A stretch of 64,000 nt of DNA from Scilla litardierei (GCA_030789695.1 CM061141.1:196613689-196677688), one strand, 5' to 3'; positions 44,152 through 56,009 are shown, counted from the first letter of the stretch. A program made the numbers and translations. Notes: generated from the sequence alone by a model not told the origin.

Positions 44152-44505
44152 TTACGACTCGGCCGAGTGAAGAGTTCACTCGACCGAGTGGGACATGCGA
44201 TAGAATTTCGAATTTATTTCCCACAAGTTATGACTCGGCTGAATGTCTTTTCCCACTCGACCGAATGGATAAGCTCCATTCGACCGAGTGGCATAGCCAC
44301 TAGGCGATATTTAGAGTGTGCATGGTATCTGATTCACTCGGCTGAGTGACAAGTCACTCGACCGAGTGGCAAATTATACTGTAAATCGAAAAAAAATAAG
44401 AGATAGTTGGTCCGAACGATCTTCCCTGATCTGTACTCCACTCGGACGAATGGAGTCTGTGCTCGGCCGAGTGCCATATGTTACTCGGCCGAGTGGCATC
44501 CTGTT
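44152..44505. repeat. Second palindrome array, interior of B
   Basis: Sites of GACTCGGCCGAGTG, CACTCGACCGAGTGG and CACTCGGCTGAGTG, the same consensus as in B's LTR, about ten sites in 350 bp. Confidence 0.88.
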
Positions 44506-44759
44506 TTCTGCAACGGCTCTCTGTTTTCGCTCTATTATCTGTTTTTCGTCCTCCAGTCAATCCATGCCTTCTCCTGAGGCCTGAGCGCATTCCTGAAAGC
44601 GCTCTCCCTTGCCTTAGTCATCCCCCATATGAATTATTTCTCGTTCTACATCTCCTATCATTAAAAATAAAGACCGTTGTAACGATTTTTATAGACACTA
44701 GACTCTAAACACTAAGAAAAATCTAGAATAAAAATGAAAATCAACCAAAAATGATATGA

Positions 44760-44805
44760 AACTGTCGGGTTGCCTCCCGACAAGCGCTCGTTTAAGGTCA
44801 TGAGC
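44760..44805 (-). other. Conserved AGCGCTT...GGGAGGCAACCC motif of B
   Basis: Minus strand AACGAGCGCTTGTCGGGAGG then CAACCC, right after the gag-protease stop at 44827. Equivalent to 24440-24485 in C. Confidence 0.55.
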
Positions 44806-44826
44806 TCGACCCCTTATGATTTTCGT

Positions 44827-47626
44827 TTAGCGCGTGATGTTGGGCGCATGCGAGATACGCCCATCAAACTTGCCGGGAAGGCCACTTGGATTTGGTTGTT
44901 GATGCTCGTCGGCTTTCCTCGGTGTCCCCTCATAATGGGTAGGGTTGGGGGATAAGTCCCCCAAACTTGAGCTAGAACCAATCTTCTTCCTCACTGGTGA
45001 CACCGATCTTCTATTCGGTGGAGCTTTCTTCGAATTGTTGGCCGTTGAGAGCTTGCAAAGCTCCCTTATCCTTGTGACATCGGCGTCATCTTTATCATCA
45101 GTAGTAGAGCTATCCGGAGGGTCCTCCAACTTTTCTTCAATGCTAGAAATTTGGCCTTCTTCAAGGCCATCATCATGGAGAGCGCCTATAGAATATGGAA
45201 TGGCCTCGTCGATCACCTCATCAAAGAGGTCCACATAGTCCAACTCCTCTTGGTAGGGCATATGCTTCATGGCTTTGGGTATGTGGAGTTCAACCTCGAT
45301 GTTCCCAACATTCAAGGAAAATGTACCTTCCCGCACGTCGACTATAACGTCGGCGGTGGCTAAGAACGGGCGTTCAAGTATAAGTGAAGTGTCGTTCTCA
45401 TCCTTAATGTCCATAACGACAAAGTCGCAAGGCAAGCATATCCCTCCCGGAACTTGAAGCCGAATGTCCTCAGTGATCCCCACCGGCCTAGTAACCCGAC
45501 CATCCGCTAGTTGTATTCTCATGTCGGTTGGCTTCAAGTTGGTCCCCATATTCAATTTCTGGAACATGCTAAGGGGCATTAGGCTCACACGTGTTCCCAA
45601 GTCAACTAAGGCCTTTTGCAATGGGACTCCTCCAAGTGTGCATGGGATGCGGAAGCTTCCGGGATCCTTGAACTTCGCGGGCTCCTTTTCCCTCCGGGTG
45701 AACCAAGTTCCTTGTTCGGCAAGCATTATTTTATCCTTCCTCGTCTTTCCCGATATTAAGTCCTTCAAGAACTTTGCATACGACGGGATCTCCACTATAG
45801 CATCCAAGAAAGGTATGTTGAGGCTTACTCCCTTCAAATATTCAAGGAACTTGGCAAGCCTCTTCTCTATTTTGGCTCTCGCCAACCGTTGTGGAAAGGG
45901 CACCGGCGGCATGTAGGTGTGCTCCTCATTAGGCTTCTTCATTTCAGAATTTCCAACTTCTTGCGGCTCTTTTGTGCTCTCCTCTTCAATAGCCGGCTCT
46001 TTGTCATTCAAAATCTCATCCATGGGCTCCTTGGTTTGGACCATGACGGGAGTGGTATCCTTCCCGCCCCTAGTTGTGACCACCACTACCTCATTTATGT
46101 GACCGGTATTGCTCCATGGATTGGGCTCCGGTTGAGCCGGCAATTGTTGAGTGTTTTTGTTTAGCAACGCAAGTTGGTCTCCAAGTTGCGTAACGACGGT
46201 ATTTAACGAATCTTGTTGCGTCGTCAACCTAGCATTGATTTTTCTTTGCTCCACTATGAATTCCTCCACCCTAGCTTCATGATCTAATCGTGGTTGAGCT
46301 TGTGGTTGGTTGGGAGCTCTCCAACCTTGGTTATAACCGGGCGACCTATACTGTCCCGCTTGTTGCCTAGGCGGGTAGCTTTGTTGCGGTGGCCCCCTCG
46401 GTTGGTATTGAGGTTGTGGAGGTGGAGGCCTTGCTTGAGTTTGTTGCGGCGGCGGCGGGTTTAGAGCCCCTTCATTATTTGCATACGAAAATCCCGGATG
46501 GTTCCTTGCGGCCGGGTTGGCCCAATAACCGGAGTTCCCCGCAACATATTGCACTTGTTCCAAGGCTCCCTCTCCATGCTCTTCTCCTACGAACATGACT
46601 TGAGATTGGTCTTGCCAATCACTCATATTGCTCCCCATTGTAGGTGTGGAAGGAGCTCCATGCGGCTTGGTGATATACTTCTCCAATCTCTCTACTACCT
46701 TGTGGAGAGAGTCGAACTTATTGGAAAGCTCTGCTACGGCCTTGGCCTCATATATGCTCGTTGGCTTCAAGGAGGTAGAAGATTGCCCTCGCTCATCGCC
46801 CCATTGTTGATTATTAGAGGCCATCTCCTCTAATAGGGCCGTAGCTTCATTCGGTGTTTTTGGAAAGAATGGGTCCGTTGACGGTTGCATCTATGATTTG
46901 CTTAGTGCCCGGTTGGAGTCCATTATAAAAACTGTGAACGAGCTCCCATGCTTCTATGCTGTGATGGGGGCACTGATGCTGCAGATCCTTAAAATGCTCA
47001 CATGCCTCGTATAGGGCCTCTTGCGGTCCTTGCTTAAAGGATATGAGTGCGCTTCTAATCTTCACTGTCTTGGATGGCAGATAGAATTTATCAACAAAAG
47101 CACTAGCCAACTCATCCCAAGTAGTGAATATCCCTTCCGCCTGCGTCCTCAACCAATATAGAGCCTTGTCCCTGAGGGTGAAGGGGAAGAGTCTCAAACG
47201 GATCGCATCAGCGGAAACACCCGGCATTTGAAAGGTGGCGCACTTGGACAAGAATAGCTAGATATGATAATGTGGATTCTCATGGGAGTTCCCATGGAAT
47301 GGGTCTTGTTGCATTAAGAACACTAATCCCGTCTTGAGCTCAAAATTCTTATCCGCCGCCAACTCCGGCATAGCGATGGAAGAAGTAGTGGAGGAAGTCT
47401 TAGGCCGAAGCCTATCTCTGATGGATATAATCCTCGCCATACATGCCGCTAGTTCTTCCAGTGTCTCCGGGCGGTTCATACAATTATCCTCTATATTGAG
47501 TCTCTTCTCGGCTCTGATCCTCCTCTCAGTACATTCGATCTCCGGATCAAATATTATACCCTCTAGACCGCCGTCGATCTCGTGTACATGCAAAGAAAAA
47601 TAGAGTTTCGATGGAATTGTTAGCAC
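44827..47626 (-). pseudogene. gag-protease of B, one stop and one frameshift
   Basis: Athila/Tat-like Gag and aspartic protease. The N-terminal piece (47258-47626) starts near FDPEIECTERRIRAEKRL; a TAG near 47258 interrupts HENPHYHI/LFLSKC. The capsid domain follows (LRLFPFTLRDKALYWLRTQA, FVDKFYLPSKTVKIRSALIS). A frameshift near 46870 leads into the 687-codon frame to 44827: TPNEATALLEEMASNNQQW, a Pro/Gln-rich linker, VVVVTTRGGKD, acidic linker, then retropepsin (LQKALVDLGTRVSLMPLSMF; note DLGTR where active enzymes have DLGAS or DSGA, so the active site looks altered). The C-terminal 150 residues are acidic and then basic with a proper stop. Pol does not follow. Confidence 0.9.
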
Positions 47627-47698
47627 GATAGAGGAGTAAAATAAAAATTAATAAAACAAAAAGAAATAGCTAAGGAGAGAAAATAAAACACTTTCGCG

Positions 47699-47716
47699 TC
47701 CCCTGCAACGGCGCCA
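47699..47716 (-). promoter_or_regulatory. Primer binding site of B (tRNA-Asp type)
   Basis: Minus strand TGGCGCCGTTGCAGGGGA, one base from the TGGCGCCGTTGCCGGGGA site known for Athila/Tat elements, six bases inside the LTR end. Confidence 0.9.
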
Positions 47717-47722
47717 AAAACT

Positions 47723-48482
47723 TGATCGCGTCCGAGTGTACACCCGAAAAACGACTTGTAGTTTTACCGCAAGCGCACGGTGTAGCGACGAGCGGGTATC
47801 GAACTCAGGGAGGAACAAATGACGATGTCTCTTCCCAATCACCTAGCTATCAAGAGAATCGAGAATATTTCTGGGTATAACATTCACAATCGTTCAAATA
47901 TCAAGAGAAATATCAATTTTTTAAAACGTCTAGTGATAGGAAATCCCCACTACGGACCGTCTCCCATCCTTGTGATCCATAAGTTTCATTATTGCTAATC
48001 TTGAATATAGGTGAACTAGTCGCAACTTAATGTAGAACCAAGCTCATGCTCTCTCGCTATTGCCGGTCTATAGAAAACCTAGGATAGAGCCCACTCTCGT
48101 GCAAACCCTAGCCTAAGCCGCTAGCGTGAAGAACGACATCATTGTTCAATCGTATCCCGAGCACACTCTCATGCAAACTCAAGCTACGACCTAGGTTATA
48201 ATAGTTCCTATCCGTCCAATCTCTTGCAAACGGATATGGGTATAGAATCACAATTAAAAATCCTAGCTTTAGTCCAATTTCTTGCAAACCAAATCTAGGG
48301 AAATCCAATTGTCAATCTAAATCGAATATCTAGGCCTTCCTATCAATTGGGATCCAATCTCTTGCAAATACCAATCGATATGAATTCCTAGCTATCAATA
48401 ATTAATCAATTACAACCTAACCCTAATTAATTCTAGCAACAATTTTACTAATTCACCACAATTTAGAAATAGGGTCCATAGG
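47723..48482 (-). repeat. 5' LTR of B, part
   Basis: Matches 39194-39953. The remaining 980 bp should lie beyond D, outside the window. The bases before D are ATAGG. Confidence 0.92.
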
Positions 48483-48823
48483 TGTCACGCCCCAATTCCC
48501 AAACTACGGAAGCGAAGCGTGACTAAAGCCCGATTAGGCCGGAGAAGTGAAGCTCGGACCCAATAAGCGTCTGTGTGGTACTCCAAGACGAAGGAACAGG
48601 TCCCTACAGGTTAGTACGAAACAACAAAAGTACTAAAAAGAAACATTCATTTTATTCCAAAATAACAATCCAGAAGTATTGAGAGTCTAACAAAAGCCTG
48701 ACGCGGCTACAACAACTGAAAGGTAAACTACTGGTGCAAGCACCCAACCTAGACAGAAAATAAACGGTGCTACGCACCCAACTAAACTGCAGTGAGACCT
48801 CTAGATCAGCAACGTAAAGACCT

Positions 48824-48923
48824 CTAGCTCTGGTCCTCCTCGGGCACGTACTCTGGATCGATGTCCTCCAGCTCTACGTACTCTGGCAGGTCTGCCTCGT
48901 CAACATACTTTAGCTCATCACCT
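48824..48923 (-). CDS. Acidic LTR-encoded ORF tail in D
   Basis: Minus-strand frame TSGDELKYVDEADLPEYVEL then EDIDPEYVPEEDQS and a stop at 48824. Parallel to E (TSGVEPEYVDKADLPADGEP then EDVDPEYDPEEDQS) with base differences that largely preserve the acidic pattern. Directly follows a CTGACGTACA hairpin. The start of the frame is unclear. Function unknown. Confidence 0.45.
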
Positions 48924-49389
48924 GACGTACATCACCCAAGAGAAAAGGAACTGTACGTCAGGTAAAGTCTACACAGAAAATGTTAGACTCTACTGCAAGT
49001 GTATTATAATTTAGAACAACGATTTACTGGTTGATTAACATGCTGGGGTTATAACATAGCTTTTAAAGAAAGTAAACAGAGCAGAAAAGTAAACACGTCA
49101 AGCAGTAGCCGTAGCGTGTGCTACGGACTACGGGACTAACCTAAACGGGTCCAGACAAGACGTGACAAGACAAGACAAGACGTGTGTCACTAAGGTTCAC
49201 GCCTTTCGGTTAGAAGGCGGCCAGCACCTTCTCAACTGAGAGAACGCTCAACCTTGTGCATGGGAACAAGACAAGACACGTGTGACTCGAAGGGTTCACG
49301 CCTTACGGTTCGAGGGGGATCAGACCCTCTCCCCGTGCGCATGCTCAACCCTACCCCAACCCCAGTGCTCAAGACAAGACAAGTCCGTA

Positions 49390-49550
49390 CAAGGGATCAC
49401 TCACTCTAGCTTGGTGCATGCCCTATTGCCCGCAAGCTGTGTATCAGTACAAGGGATCACTCGGAGAGTGACCTATTGCCCGCAGGCTGTGTATCAGTAC
49501 AAGGGATCACTCAGAGAGCGCCCTATTGCCAGCAGGCTGTGTATGACAAG
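49390..49550. repeat. Tandem repeats in the LTR of D
   Basis: Three copies of GTACAAGGGATCACTC followed by a CCTATTGCCCGCAGGCTGTG-type sequence and TATCA, about 50-60 bp each. E has four copies at 56283-56482. Confidence 0.85.
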
Positions 49551-49639
49551 ACACGATGTGACAAGATAGGGATGGTTCTTCTAGGGGGTCCACACGCACG
49601 CACACACAAGATAACCCTAAGGTGTCAAAAGTTGTTGTT

Positions 49640-49790
49640 GAACTTAGACTTCGTCGTCAAGTCTATGCTATCTCGGGCGTCCGGGACGCTATCATTTCAT
49701 GTCCGATTCTCTTTGTTCACAATTTAGTAATTCTAAGAGTCTAAGGCCTAAACACAACCGAAGGTACAAGTGAGTACACTTACCTGCGGT
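49640..49790 (-). other. Conserved hairpin module in the LTR of D
   Basis: Minus strand: GTAAGTG...CACTTG hairpin, loop TGAAATGATAGC between CGGAC and GTCCCG, then TAGACT/AGTCTA around TGACGACGA (49645-49665). Confidence 0.7.
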
Positions 49791-51590
49791 GGCGAGTGTG
49801 TCGTCTGTCCGGAGCGTCCCGTCCAAGAGTTGCGTCCGCGGTAGTCCGTCTGAAACAGAGTCACGGCGATGGTGTCAGGTCGCGTTTTTCAACAAATCCT
49901 ATTAGGTGTTGTTTCTAAAATTGACGGGACTACCCTATCAGTCAAAAAGTCATGTTTTTATGTTTTGTTCAGTCTAGATCGACATCTACCCTATGTGCAC
50001 AGAAAAATTGTCCGATTGTCGATCTTTCCTACGGTGGGCAGCGTTTTACAGATGCTGAAAGTAAATTTAGTTCAAGTTGTCCAATTTTAGTTTAGGGTTT
50101 GATTTTAACTATGGTGTGGGTTCTCTACGAGTTAGGGAGCCAACCACTCCGGTGTTTGACGTAGAACGGAAGTAGGGTCTGAACGGTGGGGTCTCCTCAT
50201 CGTCTACGGCATCTCGACTTTGGGTAGCGTAACCAGAAACATTCTCGTAGCGAACTGGAGGTGAGGGCAGCAAGCAGGGACTGGACAGCGAGCGGGGAAG
50301 TAGAACTGTGGATGTTGGGCATTGTGAAGGTGTCTAACGGCGACGGGGAGAGCGGTCAGCGAATGGGAAACAAAAACAGCGAACGAAGGCTGCCGTCTTG
50401 CAAAGACAACCACGGCTGCAGTTGTAGATGGCACAGGGAAGTCCGGGGGTGGCTAGTGCGGTGGCGCAGCCATCGAAAGGATCGCAGCGGTTGTTTCAGG
50501 GTTGCGTGCTCAGCTGCGGAGAGGAGGAGGCCGCACGGGGTTCTCGGCTGCGCTGCGGAACAGATAGGGAGTTCTCCAGTGACCCAAGGCGACTGGGGGC
50601 TCCGGGGATCACCGGCGAGCTGTGCGGCGATCAGATACGGTGGCGGTGATCGGAAAATAGCACAGCTGTGGGCTGTGCTTGCTGCTGCGAGAGATGTCGT
50701 CGGTAGGGGCTTCAGTCGGTGATGGGGCGGTTGAGGGGAGCACCGGCGGTCGGGGGGTCGACGAGGGAGACGTGCGATGGCTTGCTGACGGCGGAGCGGC
50801 GGAAAAGCGCAGCAGCGGTTGCTGCTGATCGTGCGGCGGTGCGAGTGGGTCTCGAACGTGGAGCTCTTGGCTGGAGGCGGGGCCGTCGACGGGGTTGAGA
50901 GCGAGGGAGAGAGAGTGTAGCGAGAGAGGGTGGAGGAGAAGAACTCGGGGGGTTGTGTTTGGTGGCGGCGGATGCAAAAGAAAACCCTAGGTGTTAAACG
51001 TGGGTAGGGTTGCTTGGATTTTAAAAAGAATTCCCAATGCTATACACTTATAGAATTATAAGAATATTGTGGGAGAGAGATAGAAATAGAGGGAGTGGAA
51101 TATGAGGAAAAGTGGGTGACAATAGAGGCTGCATTCTTATCACCTAGACACGTATGAACATATATAGGGCTTGGGTTTAATTTGAATTCCAAGTAGATTA
51201 AGGGTTAATTAAGAGAGGTAAATTGATTAGGGGATAACTTCTACTAGGGGCTTCAGAAAAATAATCCGAAAATATCGGGACGATCGTGGGGACGAGAAGT
51301 ACGTGGCTACGGGGTCTGATCACGCGTGACGCCTACCAAAAATTAATGTAAAATCGAGAACTGGGTTTAAAGGCAAAAGACTAAAACGCCCCTTCCATTC
51401 AAAGCCATTTTGCGAGAAAACGAGTCGTGAAATGACGTTCCCAAAAATTACTATAAAATTCTACACTTCCATATGGTCACAACGGCATATCACGTCGCAT
51501 ATACCGAAACAAAGAAATAGTCAAATAAAATACGTGCACGAAAAGTACGTGCACGTAGAAAATCCATAAGATCGGAAAGCGACCGTTACA

Positions 51591-51602
51591 TTCTACCCCA
51601 CT
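51591..51602 (-). promoter_or_regulatory. Polypurine tract of D
   Basis: Minus strand AGTGGGGTAGAA directly before the LTR start. Confidence 0.8.
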
Positions 51603-51686
51603 AAAATAAAGATTCCATCCTCGGAATCAACAACACTAATCAACAAACCAAAAGGGAAAACGCTCTCTCATCTCCTCCTCGCGCTC

Positions 51687-54021
51687 CTAAGTGGACTCTA
51701 CAGGTGATCCGTGATGCCACATCACTCTCACCAGGTCGACTACCTTATTCCTCAATTGCTTCTGTCGACGGTCCAAAATCTGCACAGGCTGCTGGTCATA
51801 TGTCAGGTCCGGGCGGACTGTAATCTCAGAGAAATCAACCGTGTGCGACGGATCACTGACGTACCGACATAGCTGAGATACGTGGAATACGTCGTGAACT
51901 CCCTCCAAAGATGGTGGCAAAGCAAGGCGGTAGGCCACTGCTCCCACACGCTCCATCACATCGAATGGTCCAATATACCTCGGACTAAGCTTTCCCTTCT
52001 TCCCGAAACGAATGACTCCGCGGTTCGGAGAAATCTTCAGGAAGACATGATCTCCACGTTGAAATTCCAAATGTCTCCTCTTGGCATCTGCCCAATGCTT
52101 GAAGCGATCCTACGCGACTCTGAGCTTCTCCATGTTGTCTCTCATGACATCCAAAGCTTCCACTATCATCTCTGGACCCAACAGCTCCCGATCTCCGATG
52201 TCATCCCAACTCAGTGACGATCAATATTTTCTCCCATACAAGGCAGCAAACGGCGCCATGCCAATGCTCGCCTGGTAGCTGTTATTATACGAAAACTCCA
52301 CCAAGTGAAGATGGTCCTCCCAAGATCCCTTCAAGTCGAGCGTACAAGCTCGCATCATATCCTCCAGAATCTGAATAGTCCTCTCAGTCAGGCCATCGGT
52401 CTACGGGTGGTACACCGTGCTGAAACTCAGACTCGTACCCAAATTCTCCTGCAAACTTTTCCAGAATTGAGATGTGAACCTCGAGTCTCTGTCAGACACG
52501 ATGCTCACGGGGACTACATGTAAGCGTACAATCTCCTGCACGTACACGGTCCATATCGCAACTAACTCAAAGAGGAAATTAAAAGAGAAGTAAAAGAAAT
52601 TTTACCTCTAGATATTTCCTCGCAAAGACTTCCATTGACTGGCCCACTCGGAAAGGGATGAAATGCGCAGACTTAGTCAATCGATCAACGATCACCCAGA
52701 CTGCGTCGTTCTGCTTCGGGCTCCGAGGTAAACCAATCACGAAATCCATCGTGATATGCTGCCACTTCCACTCTGGGCTAGGAAGCGGTTGTAGCAATCC
52801 AGCCGTACGATGGTGCTCAGCCTTCACCTGTTGGCATATTAAACACTTGGTAACACTCCGTGCCACACTCCTCTTCATGCCAATCCACCAGTAATTCAGA
52901 CGGAGGTCCTTATACACCTTGGTGCCTCCAAGATGTATAGAATATGGCGAGCTATGAGCCTCGCTCAACAGCTCCTTTCGAACATCACCTGCAGGTACGC
53001 AGAGTCTGCTGCTATACCTCAGCGAACCATCCTCATGTATCACGAACTCCGTTCGTAGTCCAGCTTCAACCTGCCTCCTGATCCTCTGCAGCTTCGAATC
53101 TCCTGCCTGTGCTGCCTTGATCCGATCCATGATCGTGGACTGAATCTGCAAATTCATGAATGAAAGAACCACACCAGGTCAGACGACCTCTAAATCCATC
53201 TCTCACAGCTCCTGTTGTATCCTCCAGTCGGCGGTACTACAGGTCTATCTCATAGTCTGCCATAAGCTCCAACCATCGTCTCTGACGCTAGTTGAGCTCT
53301 TCTACGTGAAGCGATACTTCAAGCTTTTGTGATCAATGGAAATCTTCACGCTCTCACTCAGCAAGAAGTGTCTCCAGATCTTCTGTGCAAGTATCACTGC
53401 CACCAACTCCAGATCGTGCGTCAGGTAATTATTCTCTTGAGTCCTTAACTGACGAGAAGTGTACGTGACCACGTGGCCATGCTGATGCAAGTCGCATCCT
53501 AGGCCCTTCCCTGATGCATCACAATATACCTCGAAGCCTCCGCTCCGATCCGGTATCGCCAAAACCGGTGCTGAAGTCAACCTCTCCTTCAAGATACTGA
53601 AGGCCTCCTCACAAGCTTCTGACCAATGAAACTCCACGTCTTCCCTCGTCAGCTTCGTCATCGGCCCTGCATTCCTCGAGAACTCGAACTTAAGATGGCC
53701 CGGAATCCTGAATACTGCCTTCTCACTGTGGCATTCAAACAGAGCGTGGAAGTCTCCCAATAATTTGATGTCAAGAACGACATCAAAAAGCGGTAGATCA
53801 TGGACAATGAAATCTAATAGTTCATGTCCACTGACCACCAAGGGAATCGATCGACATCTTAGATTCACTGTCACCACTCCGTTCCCTGTGGCGATATCCC
53901 AACACGTTGGAAGTGTATGGGTGGGAAAAACTGTCTTGTTACAACCTCCGAGAGAAGATGCACGTGGATGCACTGGAGTCGAACAAGGCCAAGGCCAGGT
54001 GAGACGACACTAGAATGGTGC
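51687..54021 (-). pseudogene. pol of D: protease, RNase H and integrase; RT missing
   Basis: From the right: protease start (ALFD, then a frameshift near 53970), protease-to-RNase H frame 53302-53973 ([23 protein letters not shown] joined directly to AGPMTKLTREDVEF, then [14 protein letters not shown] and IDHKSL). Compared with I, about 945 bp between EFSR and EPMTRL is absent in frame, removing the RT catalytic region. RNase H is followed by stops near 53300; integrase zinc finger and core are at 52606-53172 (HSSPYSIHLGGTK ... CLICQQVK, TMDFVIGLPRSP). An intron-like segment (52536-52605) precedes the rest of the core, which has a TAG where family members have CAG, and then 51687-52070 (VFHVSQLCRYVSDPSH) ending at a TAG in the chromodomain WE position. 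Not functional. Confidence 0.9.
52536..52605 (-). other. Intron-like segment 2 of D (70 bp, inside integrase)
   Basis: Minus strand donor GAG/GTAAAA, acceptor GTGCAG/GAG, phase 0, at the same codon as in I. Skipping it joins KYLE to EIVRLH. Confidence 0.8.
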
Positions 54022-54138
54022 CTAAGGTATAAAAGAACTACAGCCAACCCACTACCCAACAATTAGCAAGGACAACACACATTTACAAATGAAACAATCT
54101 AACTGTAAAAGAAAAGACCAGATCTCAAAAGAATACAC
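54022..54138 (-). other. Intron-like segment 1 of D (117 bp, gag/protease junction)
   Basis: Minus strand CAG/GTGTAT donor, ACCTTAG/GC acceptor, T-rich. Same position and phase as in I and E, with the exon after it starting GCACCATTCTAGTGTC as in E. Confidence 0.72.
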
Positions 54139-54261
54139 CTGATATAACACTATCCAAGTCTTCAGCCTCGCCGGCTGTCATGGTACGCCGGCCTCCGGAG
54201 TTGCATTACCTGCCGAATCATATGCTCCTGCGGGGCCAAGGGTGGTCCACAGACAGCAGCT
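54139..54261 (-). pseudogene. End of D gag, cut by E
   Basis: Minus strand frame matches the C-terminal tail of E gag (58460-58569): GGACCACCCTTGG, then CCGGAGGCCGGCGTAC, then the junction GTTATATCAG. The preceding gag is on the other side of E, outside the window. Confidence 0.75.
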
Positions 54262-54847
54262 TGTAACGGTCGGTTTCCGATCGTTCTTTCTTTGTGCACG
54301 TGCTCTTGATTGTGTACGTGTTTATTTTTGACTTTATTTGATTTTGAACATTACTATGTGATATGTCGTCGTGATCATCTCTGAGAGTATTAGATTGTGG
54401 AATGACTTTGGAACGACATATCTCCAGTCGTTCTTCCGTGATACAATCTTATTTGATGTGACGTCGCGACTTTCTGTTTTGACGCGAGACATTTCTATTT
54501 TTAGTTTCGTGTCTCGACGTCGAAATTTAGATCCATCTTCTCCACTCTCTTTCTTTCGTCGCCTCGAACACCCCAATATTTATTTTACAATTTTTGGACT
54601 TAATTTAACCTATTTTCCATTTTTTTGAAAGTTTTAAATAATTTTAAAACCTACTTTTATAAGAGTTTTAATTATGATAAAATTCTTATATTATAATAAC
54701 GTATTAAAGAATTTTTTGACCAAATTTCAGAATTTTTGGCCGCACCCATCTTGCGTGAGGGAGAGGAGAGTAAATTTGTTTTAAATTAATTATCTTAATT
54801 AATTTAATTACGTTTTCTTAAACCCTAGACCTAACCCTAGCTCTAAT

Positions 54848-54860
54848 CTATTTAAATAAA
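54848..54860 (+). promoter_or_regulatory. TATA box of E
   Basis: CTATTTAAATAAA about 590 bp into the LTR, followed by an AAACCCTAGCCG leader and then the palindrome array. Confidence 0.6.
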
Positions 54861-54959
54861 CCCTCGGCTAGCTTATTTTCGCAGCCACACAAACCCTAGC
54901 CGTCAAAAACACCTCCCAACATTCGTTGCAATGTTGCGACAATCGCCCCAGTGCACGAC

Positions 54960-55400
54960 CGACGGCTGCCCCCGCAATTCCCAGTGCACGACCGGCGCTC
55001 CGCTCCGCATCGCCGCTCGCAGCGCTCCACTGCAAGCCCCCCCGCTGTCGCCCGCTCCGACCGAGAGCATCGCTCGGTCAGACCGAGCGCCCGCTCCGCA
55101 CAGCCTCTTCGCCCGCACCCCGCTTGGTTGCAGCCCCCGCCCAAGCGCCTGACCGGTGGATTCGCTCGCACCGACCGAGAGGCAGCCCCGCACCCGCGCT
55201 CTGATCCGCTTCGTTGCAAGTTGCAACGTTGCAACTTCGCCGCTTCGCTGCGACCGACGGGATCCATCGGTCTGACCGAGGGAATCCCTCGCACCGCACA
55301 AGGCCCCCGACCCCCGCAGCACTGCACGGCGCCGACGTAGTGTCTGACGGAGGGTTTCCTCCGCACCGACCGTGTCTGACCGACGGCCAAACGTCGCAAC
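54960..55400 (+). repeat. GC-rich palindrome array in the LTR of E
   Basis: GACCGAGAG, CTCGGTCAGACCGAG (55073-55087), CATCGGTCTGACCGA and related sites mixed with GTTGCAACGTTGC-type palindromes, as in the LARD LTRs. Confidence 0.8.
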
Positions 55401-56009
55401 TTGGTTTCTCCCACACCAACTCCTGTGGTGGGCCCCCCAAGTTCTCCAGAGGTGTTGTGGGTCCCCCATTGACCCCTAGCACTGCTGTGGGCCCCACTTG
55501 GGTGTGCTACTTCACAGATTCTCCGTCTACGACGTTACAACACGTCGTAGGCCTTCGTCGCAAGTTTCAACTTTTGGGAAATCGTGCGAGGACCAGATCT
55601 GAAGCTGAGGAGTTCTCCGTTCAGACATGACTTCCATACTACGTCAAACTCCGGTTCAGGTTGGTTCCCCGAAACTCGTAGAAACCCCCACAATAGCTGA
55701 CTGAACCCTAAACTAAAAATCGTCAACTTGAACTAAAATTTATTTTCTAGAACCAGTAAAACATTGAACAAATCTAGAAAATCGACGAATGGACTTTGTT
55801 GACTGTGCACATAGGATAGATGGTCGATTAGGCTGAAACATCGAAAAAGTGACTTTTGACGAATAGGATAGTCCCGATAACCTAGAAACGAACCCTAATA
55901 GGATTTGATGAAATTGAGACCTGACACCGTCGCCGTGGCGATATTTCAGACGGACTTCCGCAGACGAGACGCTTGGACGAGACGCTTCAAGAGGACGACA
56001 CACTCGCCA

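Larger units (their letters stand above)
39194..48482 (-). mobile_element. Element B: Athila/Tat-like gag-protease element without pol
   Basis: Minus strand: 5' LTR (47723-48482, cut by D), primer site, gag-protease, conserved pol-end motif, palindrome array with TATA, accessory ORF, AT-rich 3' region, polypurine tract, 3' LTR (39194-40932). No RT, RNase H or integrase. The 760-bp LTR overlap differs by about 5 percent by eye, older than I or A. Inserted in J; the bases before it are CAAAA. Confidence 0.9.
48483..51590 (-). repeat. 3' LTR of D (3108 bp)
   Basis: TGTCACGCCCC (48483) to GACCGTTACA (51590) on the plus strand. Similar to E's LTR throughout. Minus-strand TATA at about 51160-51168, hairpin module (about 49640-49790), CACTC-type tandem repeats (49390-49550), acidic ORF tail (48824-48923). 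ORFs near 50261-50977 are GC-rich LTR sequence without motifs. Confidence 0.9.
48483..54261 (-). mobile_element. Element D: chromovirus-like element, RT deleted, cut by E
   Basis: Minus strand: 3' LTR (48483-51590), polypurine tract, integrase, RNase H, protease and the end of gag, then the start of E at 54262 inside gag. Same family as E, in opposite orientation. About 0.9 kb covering RT is missing. The 5' half and other LTR would be outside the window. Confidence 0.9.
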
